Below, piece after piece: positions 18,683 to 28,102 of a DNA stretch of 39,917 nucleotides. Source of the DNA: Eubacteriales bacterium (GTDB taxonomy: Bacteria; Bacillota; Clostridia; Lachnospirales; Lachnospiraceae); contig JAUNGB010000048.1 in NCBI GenBank assembly GCA_030524715.1, positions 1 through 39,917 of the forward strand, given 5' to 3'. Within the stretch, counting starts at the first letter, position 1. Each line of letters opens with the position of its first letter. A model generated the notes under the pieces. The model worked only from the letters and a program-made list of their open reading frames with translations, was not told the origin of the DNA and did not search any database. The translations under genes were made by a program, and so were the position numbers.

Positions 18683-20905
18683 TCAAATATAGCTAATAAG
18701 GCTACGCAATGGCATAGACAAAATAACATTTTTATCATCTGCATCTGAAGACTCTTCACTTGCAAATAGCTTTTCCAAATTCTGCAACTCCTCCTCTATG
18801 GCTTTCTTGCCAGATGAACTTTTAAGAATTTCTCCTAATGTAGAATTTCTTGTAAATACCTGTGGGCACTCCGTTGTAGATTCAACTATAATATCGGACC
18901 ACAAGACAATATCTCTAGACGATTTTCCAATGAAGATTCGATATTTTCCTTCCGGAACATACCAGGCATGAATTTCTGTATTCCAATATGCAAACGCTCT
19001 TTTATTCAGAACAATTCTGACAGTTTTCTTTTCTCCCGGATTTAAAGTAATTTTTTCAAATGCCCGCAGTTCTTTTACAGGACGTATAATATCCGGTTCC
19101 ATGGCAGAAACATATATCTGTACAACCTCTTTTCCTAGTCTTTTTCCTATATTTTTTACATCCACACTTACTTGCAGACAATCGGTATCTTTCAATTTAT
19201 CCGAAGAGAGTTTCAAATTAGAGTATGCAAACTCTGTATAGGAAAGCCCATGTCCAAAAGGAAAAAGAACTTCTATATTCTTTGCGTCATAATATCTGTA
19301 GCCTGTCAAAATTCCTTCTCGGTATAACGTCATATTTCCATCTTTTCCGTAATAAGGCCACGTAGGATTGTCTTCTAGTCTTATAGGAAATGTTTCCGCA
19401 AGTTTTCCACTGGGATTTATCATTCCAAACAAAATTTTGTACTGCGCTTCTCCCACAGCCTGACCGCCCAGATAGCTCTCCAGCACTGCTGAAACACTGT
19501 TGATCCATGGCATCTCAACCGGAGAACCATTGTGCAGCACTACCGCCACATTTTTCTGCACAGCACAGATAGCCTCAATCAAATCATTCTGACATTTAGG
19601 TAACTTCATATGCAATCTATCGTATCCTTCTGATTCAAAGCGTTCCGGAAGACCTGCAAAAATAACTGCTGCCTCCGCTTTTTGTGCTGTTTCCAAAGCC
19701 TCTTCCCATTTGGAAATATCCACTTTTTCATCACCATCTGTAAATCCCTGAGCATATGAAATATTGGAATTCCCCATGCCTGCCTGCAATGCAGATGTTA
19801 CTTTGCTGCTGTTGATATGAGAACTTCCGCCACCCTGATATCTTGGATTAGAGGCATAACATCCAATAAACGCTATTTTTTTATTCGGCGACAAAGGCAA
19901 CATTCCGTTATTCTTTAAAAGTATCATACTTTCCTCTGCTACCCGCTGAGCTATCCTGTGATCTTCTTCTCTATCAAATACAGCATTTTCATCTTTATTA
20001 TCCCAATATTTGTATATATTTGCCAAAATACGTGTACAAGCTTGATTCAGAATATTTTCTTCTAACTCTCCATTCTTTACAGCATCTATAATCTTCTGAT
20101 CATTCACGCCTCCTGATGATGGCATCTCCAGTTCCATACCTGCTTTTAATGCTTCTACCCGATCATTTACAGCTCCCCAGTCGCTGACTGTAAAGCCCTG
20201 AAATCCCCACTCTTTCCTTAAAACACCTGTGAGATACTCCTTGTTCTCTGTTGCAAATATGTCATTCACACGATTGTAAGATGCCATAACCGTCCATGGT
20301 TTTGATTCTTTTATGGCTTTTTCAAAGGATGCCAGATAAATTTCCCTTAAAGTCCGTTCTTCAATAATAGAATTTCCAGTCATTCGGAGATGCTCCTGAT
20401 TATTCGCAAGGAAGTGCTTTGGGCTGGTTCCCACGTTTTTGCTCTGGACTCCTTTTATATAAGCTGCAGCCATTTCCGAGGATACCAGTGGATCCTCGGA
20501 ATAATATTCAAAGTTTCTGCCACACAGAGGGGATCTTTTGATATTCATGGATGGACCAAGGACAACGCCGATTTTTTCTGCCTGGCATTCATTTCCAATC
20601 GTTTCCCCTAATGTTTCTGCCAATTCTCTGTCAAAAGATGAAGCAATAAGGCAACCCGCAGGGAAACAAACTGCCGGAATACTGGCTCCAGTTCCCAGAT
20701 GATCACCGCCAGTTTCCTGCTTTCGAATCCCATGAGGTCCATCGGAAAGCATCACAGATGGTATTCCCAAACGTTCCACGCCCTTTGTATGCCAGAAATC
20801 TTGCCCGGAACACATTCCTGCCTTTTCTTCCAATGTCATTTGCAATACAATATTTTCTATCTCTTTCTGATCCCTTATCCTGGGTACTCGTGTCTGAGCT
20901 TCCAT
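18683..20905 (-). CDS. glycoside hydrolase family 3 beta-glycosidase
   Basis: A 740-residue GH3 enzyme. The N-terminal barrel shows SDGPHGIRKQ (about 54-63), PSMNIKRSPLCGRNFEYYSEDP and KHFLANNQE. The nucleophile is Asp242 in TVSDWGA. The second alpha/beta domain follows (KIAFIGCYASNPRYQGGGSSH), and a fibronectin-III-like domain closes the protein. There is no signal peptide, so it acts in the cytoplasm on imported glycosides, most likely beta-glucosides. It follows the symporter gene by 3 bp in one operon, with a rhamnosidase gene nearby, so plant glycosides carrying glucose and rhamnose are plausible substrates. Confidence 0.92.
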   Translation of the reverse strand: MEAQTRVPRIRDQKEIENIVLQMTLEEKAGMCSGQDFWHTKGVERLGIPSVMLSDGPHGIRKQETGGDHLGTGASIPAVCFPAGCLIASSFDRELAETLGETIGNECQAEKIGVVLGPSMNIKRSPLCGRNFEYYSEDPLVSSEMAAAYIKGVQSKNVGTSPKHFLANNQEHLRMTGNSIIEERTLREIYLASFEKAIKESKPWTVMASYNRVNDIFATENKEYLTGVLRKEWGFQGFTVSDWGAVNDRVEALKAGMELEMPSSGGVNDQKIIDAVKNGELEENILNQACTRILANIYKYWDNKDENAVFDREEDHRIAQRVAEESMILLKNNGMLPLSPNKKIAFIGCYASNPRYQGGGSSHINSSKVTSALQAGMGNSNISYAQGFTDGDEKVDISKWEEALETAQKAEAAVIFAGLPERFESEGYDRLHMKLPKCQNDLIEAICAVQKNVAVVLHNGSPVEMPWINSVSAVLESYLGGQAVGEAQYKILFGMINPSGKLAETFPIRLEDNPTWPYYGKDGNMTLYREGILTGYRYYDAKNIEVLFPFGHGLSYTEFAYSNLKLSSDKLKDTDCLQVSVDVKNIGKRLGKEVVQIYVSAMEPDIIRPVKELRAFEKITLNPGEKKTVRIVLNKRAFAYWNTEIHAWYVPEGKYRIFIGKSSRDIVLWSDIIVESTTECPQVFTRNSTLGEILKSSSGKKAIEEELQNLEKLFASEESSDADDKNVILSMPLRSLISYI

Positions 20906-20908
20906 TTC

Positions 20909-22267
20909 CTACATCCCCTTTTCTTTTTTCAACCTTTCAATTCCTTTTTCCACATCCAGTTTATAATATACTACTAACATAATAATTCCAATTACTACAG
21001 GCAAACCATAAAAGAAAGCCGCCATTCCATTCACAGCCCGTTCACTTTGCACTGTGGCGCTTGCGGAATAGCCTATTGCAGCCAAAATCCATCCCGGCAT
21101 CGCGCTTCCAATACCTGCGGCCAATTTATATCCGATTGATGCACTGGAATAAAGAATCCCCTCTAATCGTTTTCCTGTCTGGATTCTGGAATATTCCACA
21201 ACACTTGGAAGGATTGCCATAGTACTTGGCATCAACGCTCCCATAGGTACAAATCTGAGACAGAACAGAACATAAAATACAGTTGTATTTCCACTCATTC
21301 CCGCCGGAATCGCCGCAACGCTTAAAATCAACATAATCAGTGAGCTTATAAGATTTACTTTATATACACTAAACTTCCTTACCAATGCCGGAGATACAAA
21401 TAAAAGCGGAATAATAGCAAACATATATACCGCACTCAGAGAAGAATATATGTTGATATCCCCGAGATTAATCTGACAGAAATAGAGTAAAAGTCCTGTA
21501 CTTCCGGTAATTACAAGATTGTTAAACAAGTTGAATAAAATTGCCCATCCATAATACGGATTTTTCACCGCGCTTTTCAGGTTTTCTTTGAAAGAAGCAA
21601 CCTCCTCTTCCGGCGTTTCTTCAACTCCCAATTCTTCAGATGAAAGTTCTTTAACTGTAAGCATGCTAATAATTAGCAAAATCACGCCAACAGTTGTATA
21701 AATAATCATTGTGATCCGCCATGCAGCAATATCATTTCCAAGTGCCTTAACCAGACCCAGTGTTCCCGCATTGATCAAAATATTTACAAGCATCACAATT
21801 ACATATCCGATAGAATTCATTTTTACAACCTCTGCACTGCTTGTGGTAACAAGAGCAAACATAGAATTATAAGCAAGATTCGTCATAGTATAGAAGACTG
21901 CATTGTATAACACATAAAAAAGAAAGAAGAACGCATATGGCACCCATCCGCCGCTATTCGGAAGGAAGAACAGAAGAATACCTGTAATCCCCAGTGGAAT
22001 CGCACCTCTAAGTACCCATGGTTTTGCTTTTCCCATCGGATGAGAACATCGATCCATAATATTTCCGAAAATAATATCAGACACACCGTCAAAAAGCTTT
22101 GCCATTAGCATTAACGTTCCGATAATTCCCACATCAAGCCCCATATAAAATGACGAATAGAAAAATATGATAAAACTTGATATAAAATTTGTGGGCATAG
22201 CCATACCCACATTTCCGCCTGTGAACGTAAAATACTGCCATGTTTTTAAGTATCTCTTTTCTTTCAT
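20909..22267 (-). CDS. GPH-family glycoside:cation symporter (MFS fold)
   Basis: A 452-residue protein with about 12 membrane helices, of the glycoside-pentoside-hexuronide symporter family. Family features include the early LFDGVSDIIFGNIMDR motif with its conserved acidic residues, the loop GKAKPWVLRG, and a cytoplasmic loop rich in Glu (about residues 195-215). It imports glycosides with Na+ or H+. The start at 22267 is chosen over the upstream Met at 22285 because GCAGGAGG lies directly before it. It is the first gene of the operon with the GH3 gene, divergent from the AraC regulator. Confidence 0.9.
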   Translation of the reverse strand: MKEKRYLKTWQYFTFTGGNVGMAMPTNFISSFIIFFYSSFYMGLDVGIIGTLMLMAKLFDGVSDIIFGNIMDRCSHPMGKAKPWVLRGAIPLGITGILLFFLPNSGGWVPYAFFFLFYVLYNAVFYTMTNLAYNSMFALVTTSSAEVVKMNSIGYVIVMLVNILINAGTLGLVKALGNDIAAWRITMIIYTTVGVILLIISMLTVKELSSEELGVEETPEEEVASFKENLKSAVKNPYYGWAILFNLFNNLVITGSTGLLLYFCQINLGDINIYSSLSAVYMFAIIPLLFVSPALVRKFSVYKVNLISSLIMLILSVAAIPAGMSGNTTVFYVLFCLRFVPMGALMPSTMAILPSVVEYSRIQTGKRLEGILYSSASIGYKLAAGIGSAMPGWILAAIGYSASATVQSERAVNGMAAFFYGLPVVIGIIMLVVYYKLDVEKGIERLKKEKGM

Positions 22268-22421
22268 ATTTTTTTCCTCCTGCAAAATTAGACTTTTTTG
22301 AAATTCCGTTCCTCTTAACTCTTCTTATAGCGGCCTGGTACCTCCGCAATAACGCTTGTAAGTATCCCGTATCTCTGTTACAATTAAGTTACCATACAAA
22401 CTATCATAATGGTAGATTTTT

Positions 22422-22449
22422 ACTTGCATAGTTTTATTCCAATCTTGCA
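22422..22449. promoter_or_regulatory. 28-bp site shared with the GH78 promoter region (copy 1)
   Basis: The site begins ACTTGC and ends CAATCTTGCA, and matches a 28-bp block at 26282-26309 in the same orientation relative to a minus-strand catabolic gene. The half sites contain CTTGCA/CTTGCT, a direct-repeat layout typical for AraC-family proteins. A smaller shared element ACGCTTGTA lies at 22352-22360. Confidence 0.6.
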
Positions 22450-22466
22450 AATGGGGGTTGTTATTT

Positions 22467-23528
22467 ATGATATACAAAACAAAATTTTTGGAAGAAGAGA
22501 TGGCAGATGCTATAAGTTCCAACGACATTGCAGCATTAGACAGACAAATGCACAGAAATTCTCAGTTTTTATATGACACAGTTATGCGACAGCATTTCCC
22601 GGCTTTGTATGCAGACATGACTCATCATGATCTTTCCTGTGATCTGTCCGACAGTCGGCTTCTTTTTGTTCATTCCTTCAGTATGATTTCAAATTTTGCA
22701 AGACGCAACTGTATCTTTCTTCAACTATTAAACGAAGCAGTCGGTGGAAAAAAATATTTTACCACACGAAAAAATATGGCTTCTTTTTTGATTCTTCAAA
22801 CATTGGAAGGCGGTGGAAAACTCACTTACCAAAATAAGACGTACCGTCTGACTCCTGGACGCGTGTTTATAATTGATTGTCGTCTTTTACATGATTATAG
22901 AACTGAAGGAGATTTTTGGAAGATGCGTTCTGTCCATTTTGATGGAGTAAGCGTTCCAGGACTGTTCCGACACATATTATCTACTGGTTCGTGCTGTTTT
23001 TATTTTGACCCTGATTCTCATTTTGACGCGTTAATGAACCAGTTGTTTGACATTAATATGCATACCTCCAGAGACATAGAACTGATGAATAATAGTCTTA
23101 TGATTCAAATTGTCACAGAATTGTTGCTAAAATCATCAGATGAATACAAAGAGAACTCCATTCCTCCAGATATTCTTCGGATCAAAGATTTTCTTTCGGA
23201 AAACTGTTGTTCAGAAATTACACTGGAAGCTCTTAGCAGGCATTTCGGATTCAGCCAGTCCTATCTTTGTCATGAGTTTAAAAAAAATATGAATTGCACC
23301 ATTGGAGAATATATCGTGCAGGAACGGCTTTCCATTGCAAAGGATAAACTAATCTATACAAATGATACCCTGACAGAGATTGCAGCCTCTGTAGGGTATC
23401 CGAATCCAAGCAATTTCGGCAAAATGTTTTTAAAGCACTGCGGAATTTCGCCGAACAAATATCGAAAAGCTATCCGGGCAAAGCAAGAGGATTATATTCA
23501 TGCTCGCTATGAAGAATCCTTCTCCTAA
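22467..23528 (+). CDS. AraC-family transcriptional regulator of the glycoside locus
   Basis: A 353-residue regulator with an N-terminal cupin-like ligand domain (LTPGRVFIIDCRLLHDYRT, about residues 130-148) and two C-terminal helix-turn-helix units (ITLEALSRHFGFSQSYLCHEFKK and LTEIAASVGYPNPSNFGKMFLK). The ATG at 22467 lies 9 bp after GGGGG and is preferred over the TTG at 22458. It is divergent from the symporter-GH3 operon and convergent with the rhamnosidase gene, and probably activates both when the sugar is present. A shared 28-bp site lies just ahead of its own start, which suggests autoregulation. Confidence 0.88.
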   Translation: MIYKTKFLEEEMADAISSNDIAALDRQMHRNSQFLYDTVMRQHFPALYADMTHHDLSCDLSDSRLLFVHSFSMISNFARRNCIFLQLLNEAVGGKKYFTTRKNMASFLILQTLEGGGKLTYQNKTYRLTPGRVFIIDCRLLHDYRTEGDFWKMRSVHFDGVSVPGLFRHILSTGSCCFYFDPDSHFDALMNQLFDINMHTSRDIELMNNSLMIQIVTELLLKSSDEYKENSIPPDILRIKDFLSENCCSEITLEALSRHFGFSQSYLCHEFKKNMNCTIGEYIVQERLSIAKDKLIYTNDTLTEIAASVGYPNPSNFGKMFLKHCGISPNKYRKAIRAKQEDYIHARYEESFS

Positions 23529-23536
23529 CCGTTTTC

Positions 23537-26206
23537 TTATATATCCTGCACTTTAAAATGATAACTTCCGCTTCCTGTCATATGTGTACTTCCATCGGGC
23601 AGGACAGCGGTTGCTTTTGTTCCTACCGGGACACATATATCCATAAAGAAACATCCGTTTTCTTTTTTCCACTCGCAGGAAGCAATACCATATGGCGTCC
23701 TATATGATCTTTTTGCATACTTTATGTTCTGATCCGGTTGTGGTCGGAAAAGAATTTCCTTATAACCTGGCGACAGCATGGTAATTCCTCCGATATTTTC
23801 AAAAATCCAGTCATCTACCGTACCGTAAGCATAATGATTAAAACTTAGTTTCAACGGCTGCATGTCCTCATCGAATGAATACCAGCTTTCCCATATCGTT
23901 GTTGCTCCATGTTCTACCTCGTACATCCATGACGGTGCTTTTTTCTGACGTAGAACTCTATATGCCAGATCGTTGCGTCCAATTTTTTCCAATGCCGGAA
24001 GCAGATAAGGTGTGGCAAGAAATCCGGTATCCAAGCAATAATTGTTTTTCTCCAGTGATGCCGTTAGTCTCAATGCAACATTTTCTTTTAGCCTCTGTGG
24101 TACAAGATCAAAATATAGAAGAAGTACATAGGCGCCCATATAGTCCGGTATCCTTTCTCCATTCTCTCCGATAAGACCTTGCTGAATCGCCTTTTTCATT
24201 TTGCTTTCTAAATCATTGTAATAAACATAATCTGCATTTTCCTTAAGGAGTTTTGCCGTCTGCGCCATCAGACGAACGGTATTCCATCCAAAAATCGGAG
24301 CTGTATAGACAGAAGTGGTTTCACATATCTTAAACGGATTTCCATCCAGATTATACCCCTCTTTTGACTGGCTTGGAATCAGCCATTCTCCAAAGTGAAA
24401 TCCGGTATTCCACAGATATTGTTCAATTTCATCTGGAAGCGAGCTTCCCTCCCTTCGTTCTTTTGCATTTTTCACTACATAATCTGTCCAACACTTCATG
24501 GATAAATATTGCCTTTTTAAAATTGCTATATTTCCTGTACGTTCATATATCGTATATGGCACGATTACTGCCGCATCTCCCCAACCAGCGCTGGCGCTTT
24601 CTCCATCAGGACTGTTCGGATACAGCGCTTTAATCATTGCTCCCCTCTGTGGATACGCGCCATCATAAGGTACCGTCATAGGGATCTCTCCGTATTTTCC
24701 CTGATCACACCGAAGATTATCGAGCCATCTTGTTAAAAATGCTGTGACATCCTCATTTTCCAGTGCTGTTCTGCAGTACATGGCAATATCACCCGTCCAT
24801 CCCGCTTTTTCGCGCTGCGGACAGTCTGTCGGGACAGACAACATATTCGTTGTCTGAGACCATCTTGTATTTTCGTACAACCGATTGATTTTTTCATCCG
24901 AACAGATAAAGCTTCCTGTATTTTCTTTTTGGCTGGACAGACATACCGCTAAAAAATTTTGGATATTTATATCTTTCGGATTAATTCCTGTGACTTTCAC
25001 ATAGCGAAAACCATAGAATGCAAAATGCCCTTCATAATGAGAAGGAATTCCATTACAAATATAAACTTCCCTTTGGCACTGCCCGTTTTCTGTATTAGTA
25101 AAAAGAGTATCAAAGCAATTACCCTCTTTATCCAATACTTCAAAATATTCCAACCCGACTTTAGTTCCTTCTGACTGACAGATGTCCATTCGTATTCTTC
25201 CTGCAATCACTTGTCCAAAATCAAGAATTGTCTCTCCATTTAGCGATATCAGTTTTTCCTTCACAGGCAGCACAGAATATGGCATGACCGGAGCATCTGT
25301 TTGGCAGACAAGATTGTCCATATCATACGGTTTTATCACTACTGATTTCCACTCAGAACCTATGTCATATCCCGGGCTATCCCATCCTGTTTTTTCAACT
25401 CTTGCATCATAGAGTTCCCCTGTAAAAAGATAGGAAGAAAGCACAGGACTTAGCGCCGATTTCTCTGTACCATCCGTCACGATCAGTTCTGTACTTCCAT
25501 CAGCATAGCGGACCAAGAGCTGAAACAGGATTGCAGCCTCATCAGAAGCACTCTTGTCTATTTTGTTTCGTTCCGGATACCAGCCAGACCCGACGTGCAT
25601 TCCAATTACATTCTCTCCTTTTCGCAGTTTTTTCGTAACATCATAAACCTGATAGCACAAATATTTGTCATAAGATGTATGTTCCGGAGCAAATTCCCTC
25701 TCATCCGCCCGCTTTCCGTTAATACTAAGCTGATACAATCCGTGACAGGTGGCATATATACGAGCCATTTGCACCTTTTTACTCAAATGAATTTTCTTGC
25801 GAAATAAAACAGCTCTCTGCTGATTTCCAAATCCATCTGCTCGCTCTTTTAATGGAAACGGAGAAGCCACCCATATTGATTTCCATTCATTTTTTTCAAA
25901 AATAGCTGTCTCAAAAGAAGATTTCTCTCTTGCCACATTTCCTTTATTATCTCTGCATTTCACAGTCCATAAATAATTGTAGCAACTTTTTAATTTTCTT
26001 CCTTCATATTCGATACACAGACTGGCTTCACTGTTTACAACACCGCTGTCCCAGTATATTTCTCCGCTTTCATCCATAACTGTAATCTGGTAATCCGTTT
26101 GGCAGACGTCCTTATCCTCACTCTCCATGATCCACGAAAAGAATGGCTTCCTCTCTCCGATATATGGTCTGTCTACAGCATTTACACGTAAATTCGTCAA
26201 CCGCAT
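23537..26206 (-). CDS. alpha-L-rhamnosidase, GH78
   Basis: An 889-residue GH78 enzyme that removes terminal alpha-L-rhamnose from plant glycosides or polysaccharides. The N-terminal beta-sandwich modules (MRLTNLRVNAVDRPYIG, WDSGVV) precede the (alpha/alpha)6 barrel. The barrel contains the signature SVPTDCPQREKAGWTGD with the general acid region, and later GATTIWESWYSFDED. There is no signal peptide, so it acts inside the cell. The start is placed at 26206 because CAGGAGG lies immediately before it; a longer frame opens at 26245. It stands as a single gene with an AraC-type site upstream. Confidence 0.93.
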   Translation of the reverse strand: MRLTNLRVNAVDRPYIGERKPFFSWIMESEDKDVCQTDYQITVMDESGEIYWDSGVVNSEASLCIEYEGRKLKSCYNYLWTVKCRDNKGNVAREKSSFETAIFEKNEWKSIWVASPFPLKERADGFGNQQRAVLFRKKIHLSKKVQMARIYATCHGLYQLSINGKRADEREFAPEHTSYDKYLCYQVYDVTKKLRKGENVIGMHVGSGWYPERNKIDKSASDEAAILFQLLVRYADGSTELIVTDGTEKSALSPVLSSYLFTGELYDARVEKTGWDSPGYDIGSEWKSVVIKPYDMDNLVCQTDAPVMPYSVLPVKEKLISLNGETILDFGQVIAGRIRMDICQSEGTKVGLEYFEVLDKEGNCFDTLFTNTENGQCQREVYICNGIPSHYEGHFAFYGFRYVKVTGINPKDINIQNFLAVCLSSQKENTGSFICSDEKINRLYENTRWSQTTNMLSVPTDCPQREKAGWTGDIAMYCRTALENEDVTAFLTRWLDNLRCDQGKYGEIPMTVPYDGAYPQRGAMIKALYPNSPDGESASAGWGDAAVIVPYTIYERTGNIAILKRQYLSMKCWTDYVVKNAKERREGSSLPDEIEQYLWNTGFHFGEWLIPSQSKEGYNLDGNPFKICETTSVYTAPIFGWNTVRLMAQTAKLLKENADYVYYNDLESKMKKAIQQGLIGENGERIPDYMGAYVLLLYFDLVPQRLKENVALRLTASLEKNNYCLDTGFLATPYLLPALEKIGRNDLAYRVLRQKKAPSWMYEVEHGATTIWESWYSFDEDMQPLKLSFNHYAYGTVDDWIFENIGGITMLSPGYKEILFRPQPDQNIKYAKRSYRTPYGIASCEWKKENGCFFMDICVPVGTKATAVLPDGSTHMTGSGSYHFKVQDI

Positions 26207-26281
26207 AGTTTCTTCCTCCTGAATCACTGTTTTTTTCATATACATAAAATATCAGAAGGCTTTAATTTTGAATATATGCTG

Positions 26282-26309
26282 ACTTGCTTAAAACTATTTC
26301 AATCTTGCA
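26282..26309. promoter_or_regulatory. 28-bp site shared with the symporter/AraC region (copy 2)
   Basis: The site begins ACTTGCTTAAAAC and ends CAATCTTGCA. It is about 75 bp upstream of the GH78 start and matches copy 1 at 22422 in most positions, with the same length and orientation. ACGCTTGTA recurs nearby at 26322-26330. Confidence 0.6.
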
Positions 26310-26335
26310 GGAATCACCAAGACGCTTGTATAACG

Positions 26336-27237
26336 CTATTGTCTTGGTTTCTCACATTTCCCGCAGTCAGAACAACCATTGCATATCAGACGACTTCCGC
26401 ATTTTTCGCAATTCTGCCGATAATGCGGCACATATAGATTTTCTTTCGGAATATCCATCCCAAAACCATCTGCCAGCTTCCATCTGATCGGCTTTCCGAC
26501 ATAGCCCATGCCGGATTTATATGCCATCTCACTTTGAACCTGCTTTTTAGGCAAATGATACCTTTTCCCGTCTTTGATAAACACGCTCCCCGTTTCAATA
26601 AAGCAAAACGTAATATTGTACGCAACGCACTCTGAGCGCAGGCTTTTTACCCAGTCAAAATCACACGGCCTTGCACCGTCATAATTTTCGCCGCCGCAGA
26701 TCACCTGCTCAATCTGACCGCTTTTCAGATATTTTTCAATGCTGACCGGCCCGATGAACAGAGCTCACATAATCCCTTTATGCTTGAATGGCAGAGAGAG
26801 CAAAATTGGGATGCGCTCATCAGCCCTCCGCTGATTCTCACAGGTAACGTTGAGCATAATATTTTCCCAGCCTTCGCCCCAGTCCTCCGGCAGACAATCC
26901 TTTACCCTCTGTGGCCTTTTCGTCAGCAGGAAAAATTTCACATCCGGGCGCTGGCGCATGATCTCCCATGCTTCCTCACGCCACCCGTCAGCTTCTTCCA
27001 AAAAGAAATCGGAGGTCATACAAACGCGGATCAGTTCACCGCTTTGGATTTTATAAGAGCCATTCCTGTTCTTTTGCAGAGGATACGAAACCCCGCTTTT
27101 GTCCGGTAAATATCAGCACCATTGCGATCCCTCATACCGTCAAGGAAATACATATAACAATGCTGACAGCCCTCGCTGCATTTTACACAGCCATGCCAGG
27201 GATTCCATATATCATACACAGGATACCTCCTGCTCAC
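26336..27237 (-). pseudogene. DUF5131 (phage Gp37/Gp68-like) radical-SAM-type gene with two lesions
   Basis: The N terminus YDIWNPWHGCVKCSEGCQHCY carries the CX3CX2C cluster motif of the DUF5131 family. Near 27085 one base is missing: the frame continues as ILCKRTGMAL, whereas the neighbouring frame reads YPLQKNRNGSYKIQSGELIR and continues the family sequence. At 26765-26767 an in-frame TGA separates KHKGIM from ALFIGPVSIE. The C terminus is a Cys-rich zinc-ribbon-like segment (CEKCGSRLICNGCSDCGKC). The start overlaps the sirtuin gene by 26 bp, so it was the last gene of that operon. It is probably inactive now. Confidence 0.8.
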
Positions 27238-28102
27238 GCAGTTTTGATAATGCGCTTCCTATATCGCTGTCAATACAGATTGACTTCTTTTCTATCTCAT
27301 GTGGGCAAACGGCTTCTCCGTAATTGATGCAGGCATAAACCGCCCGTGGATTTTCCGCCGTCATTCTCCAAAATGGATATTTGATAATTCCCGGAGTGTT
27401 ATATCCCACACCAAGCTCCAGAAACAAGATACGCATATTCTGATGCCTGCGGAGAAAAAGCTGATACCGCTCTGCCGCCTCATGCCAGCCCTCATCCTCC
27501 ACGAATTTATCATCCGAGCGAAGATTCATGGTCAGCGGCTTTCCGCAATGCGGGCAGACCGGAAGAAGTTCTGTGGGAATCCGCATCTCTTTCTGCTGTT
27601 CCATCATGTTTCGGATAATTTCTTCATTCTCAAAGGCTTCCTGACAGCAGGGTTCGCTGCACTGGAACAGGCCATAATCTCCCTGCGTGTAAAACAGCCG
27701 CTTTTTATCAAATCCAGCTTTCTGGAAGCAGTGATCCACATTGGTCGTGATAACAAAATAGTCTTTGTCTTTCACAAGTTCAAACAGGTTGTCATACACC
27801 GGCTTCGGTGCATCCATATAACGGTTGACATAGATGTACCGGCTCCAATACGCCCAGTGTTCCTCCGGCGTATCATACGGGTAAAAGCCGCCGGAATACA
27901 TATCATGAAATACGTACTTTGCTTCAAAATCGGAAAAATACTGTTTGAACCGCTCCCCATTATAGACAAACCCTGCGGATGTGGATAATCCCGCTCCGGC
28001 TCCGATGACAACCGCATCCGCCTGTGCCAGTCCCTTTTTCAGCCGTTCAAGCTGCTCCGAGAAGTTTTTTGTAGATTTTGTAATCCTCATCTTTGAAAAC
28101 AT
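27212..28102 (-). CDS. macrodomain-linked sirtuin (class M, SirTM-like)
   Basis: A 296-residue Sir2-fold protein. The NAD site is VVIGAGAGLSTSAGF (about residues 31-45), followed by TTNVDH and then TQGDYGLFQC. In ordinary sirtuins a catalytic His stands where this protein has Gln. That Gln, with the Asn of TTNVD, is characteristic of SirTM enzymes, which mono-ADP-ribosylate proteins rather than deacylate them. A zinc ribbon is visible (LFQCSEPCC and CPHCG). The start at 28102 is fixed by GGAGGTG 8 bp upstream. It overlaps the macrodomain gene by 56 bp. Unlike the described Staphylococcus and Streptococcus loci, no GcvH-L or LplA gene is present, so the target protein here is open. Confidence 0.88.
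   Translation of the reverse strand: MFSKMRITKSTKNFSEQLERLKKGLAQADAVVIGAGAGLSTSAGFVYNGERFKQYFSDFEAKYVFHDMYSGGFYPYDTPEEHWAYWSRYIYVNRYMDAPKPVYDNLFELVKDKDYFVITTNVDHCFQKAGFDKKRLFYTQGDYGLFQCSEPCCQEAFENEEIIRNMMEQQKEMRIPTELLPVCPHCGKPLTMNLRSDDKFVEDEGWHEAAERYQLFLRRHQNMRILFLELGVGYNTPGIIKYPFWRMTAENPRAVYACINYGEAVCPHEIEKKSICIDSDIGSALSKLREQEVSCV

Noticed and set aside
26765-26767. TGA in DUF5131 as a selenocysteine codon
   Set aside because: No SECIS-like hairpin was recognised directly after it, and the gene has a second, independent frameshift.
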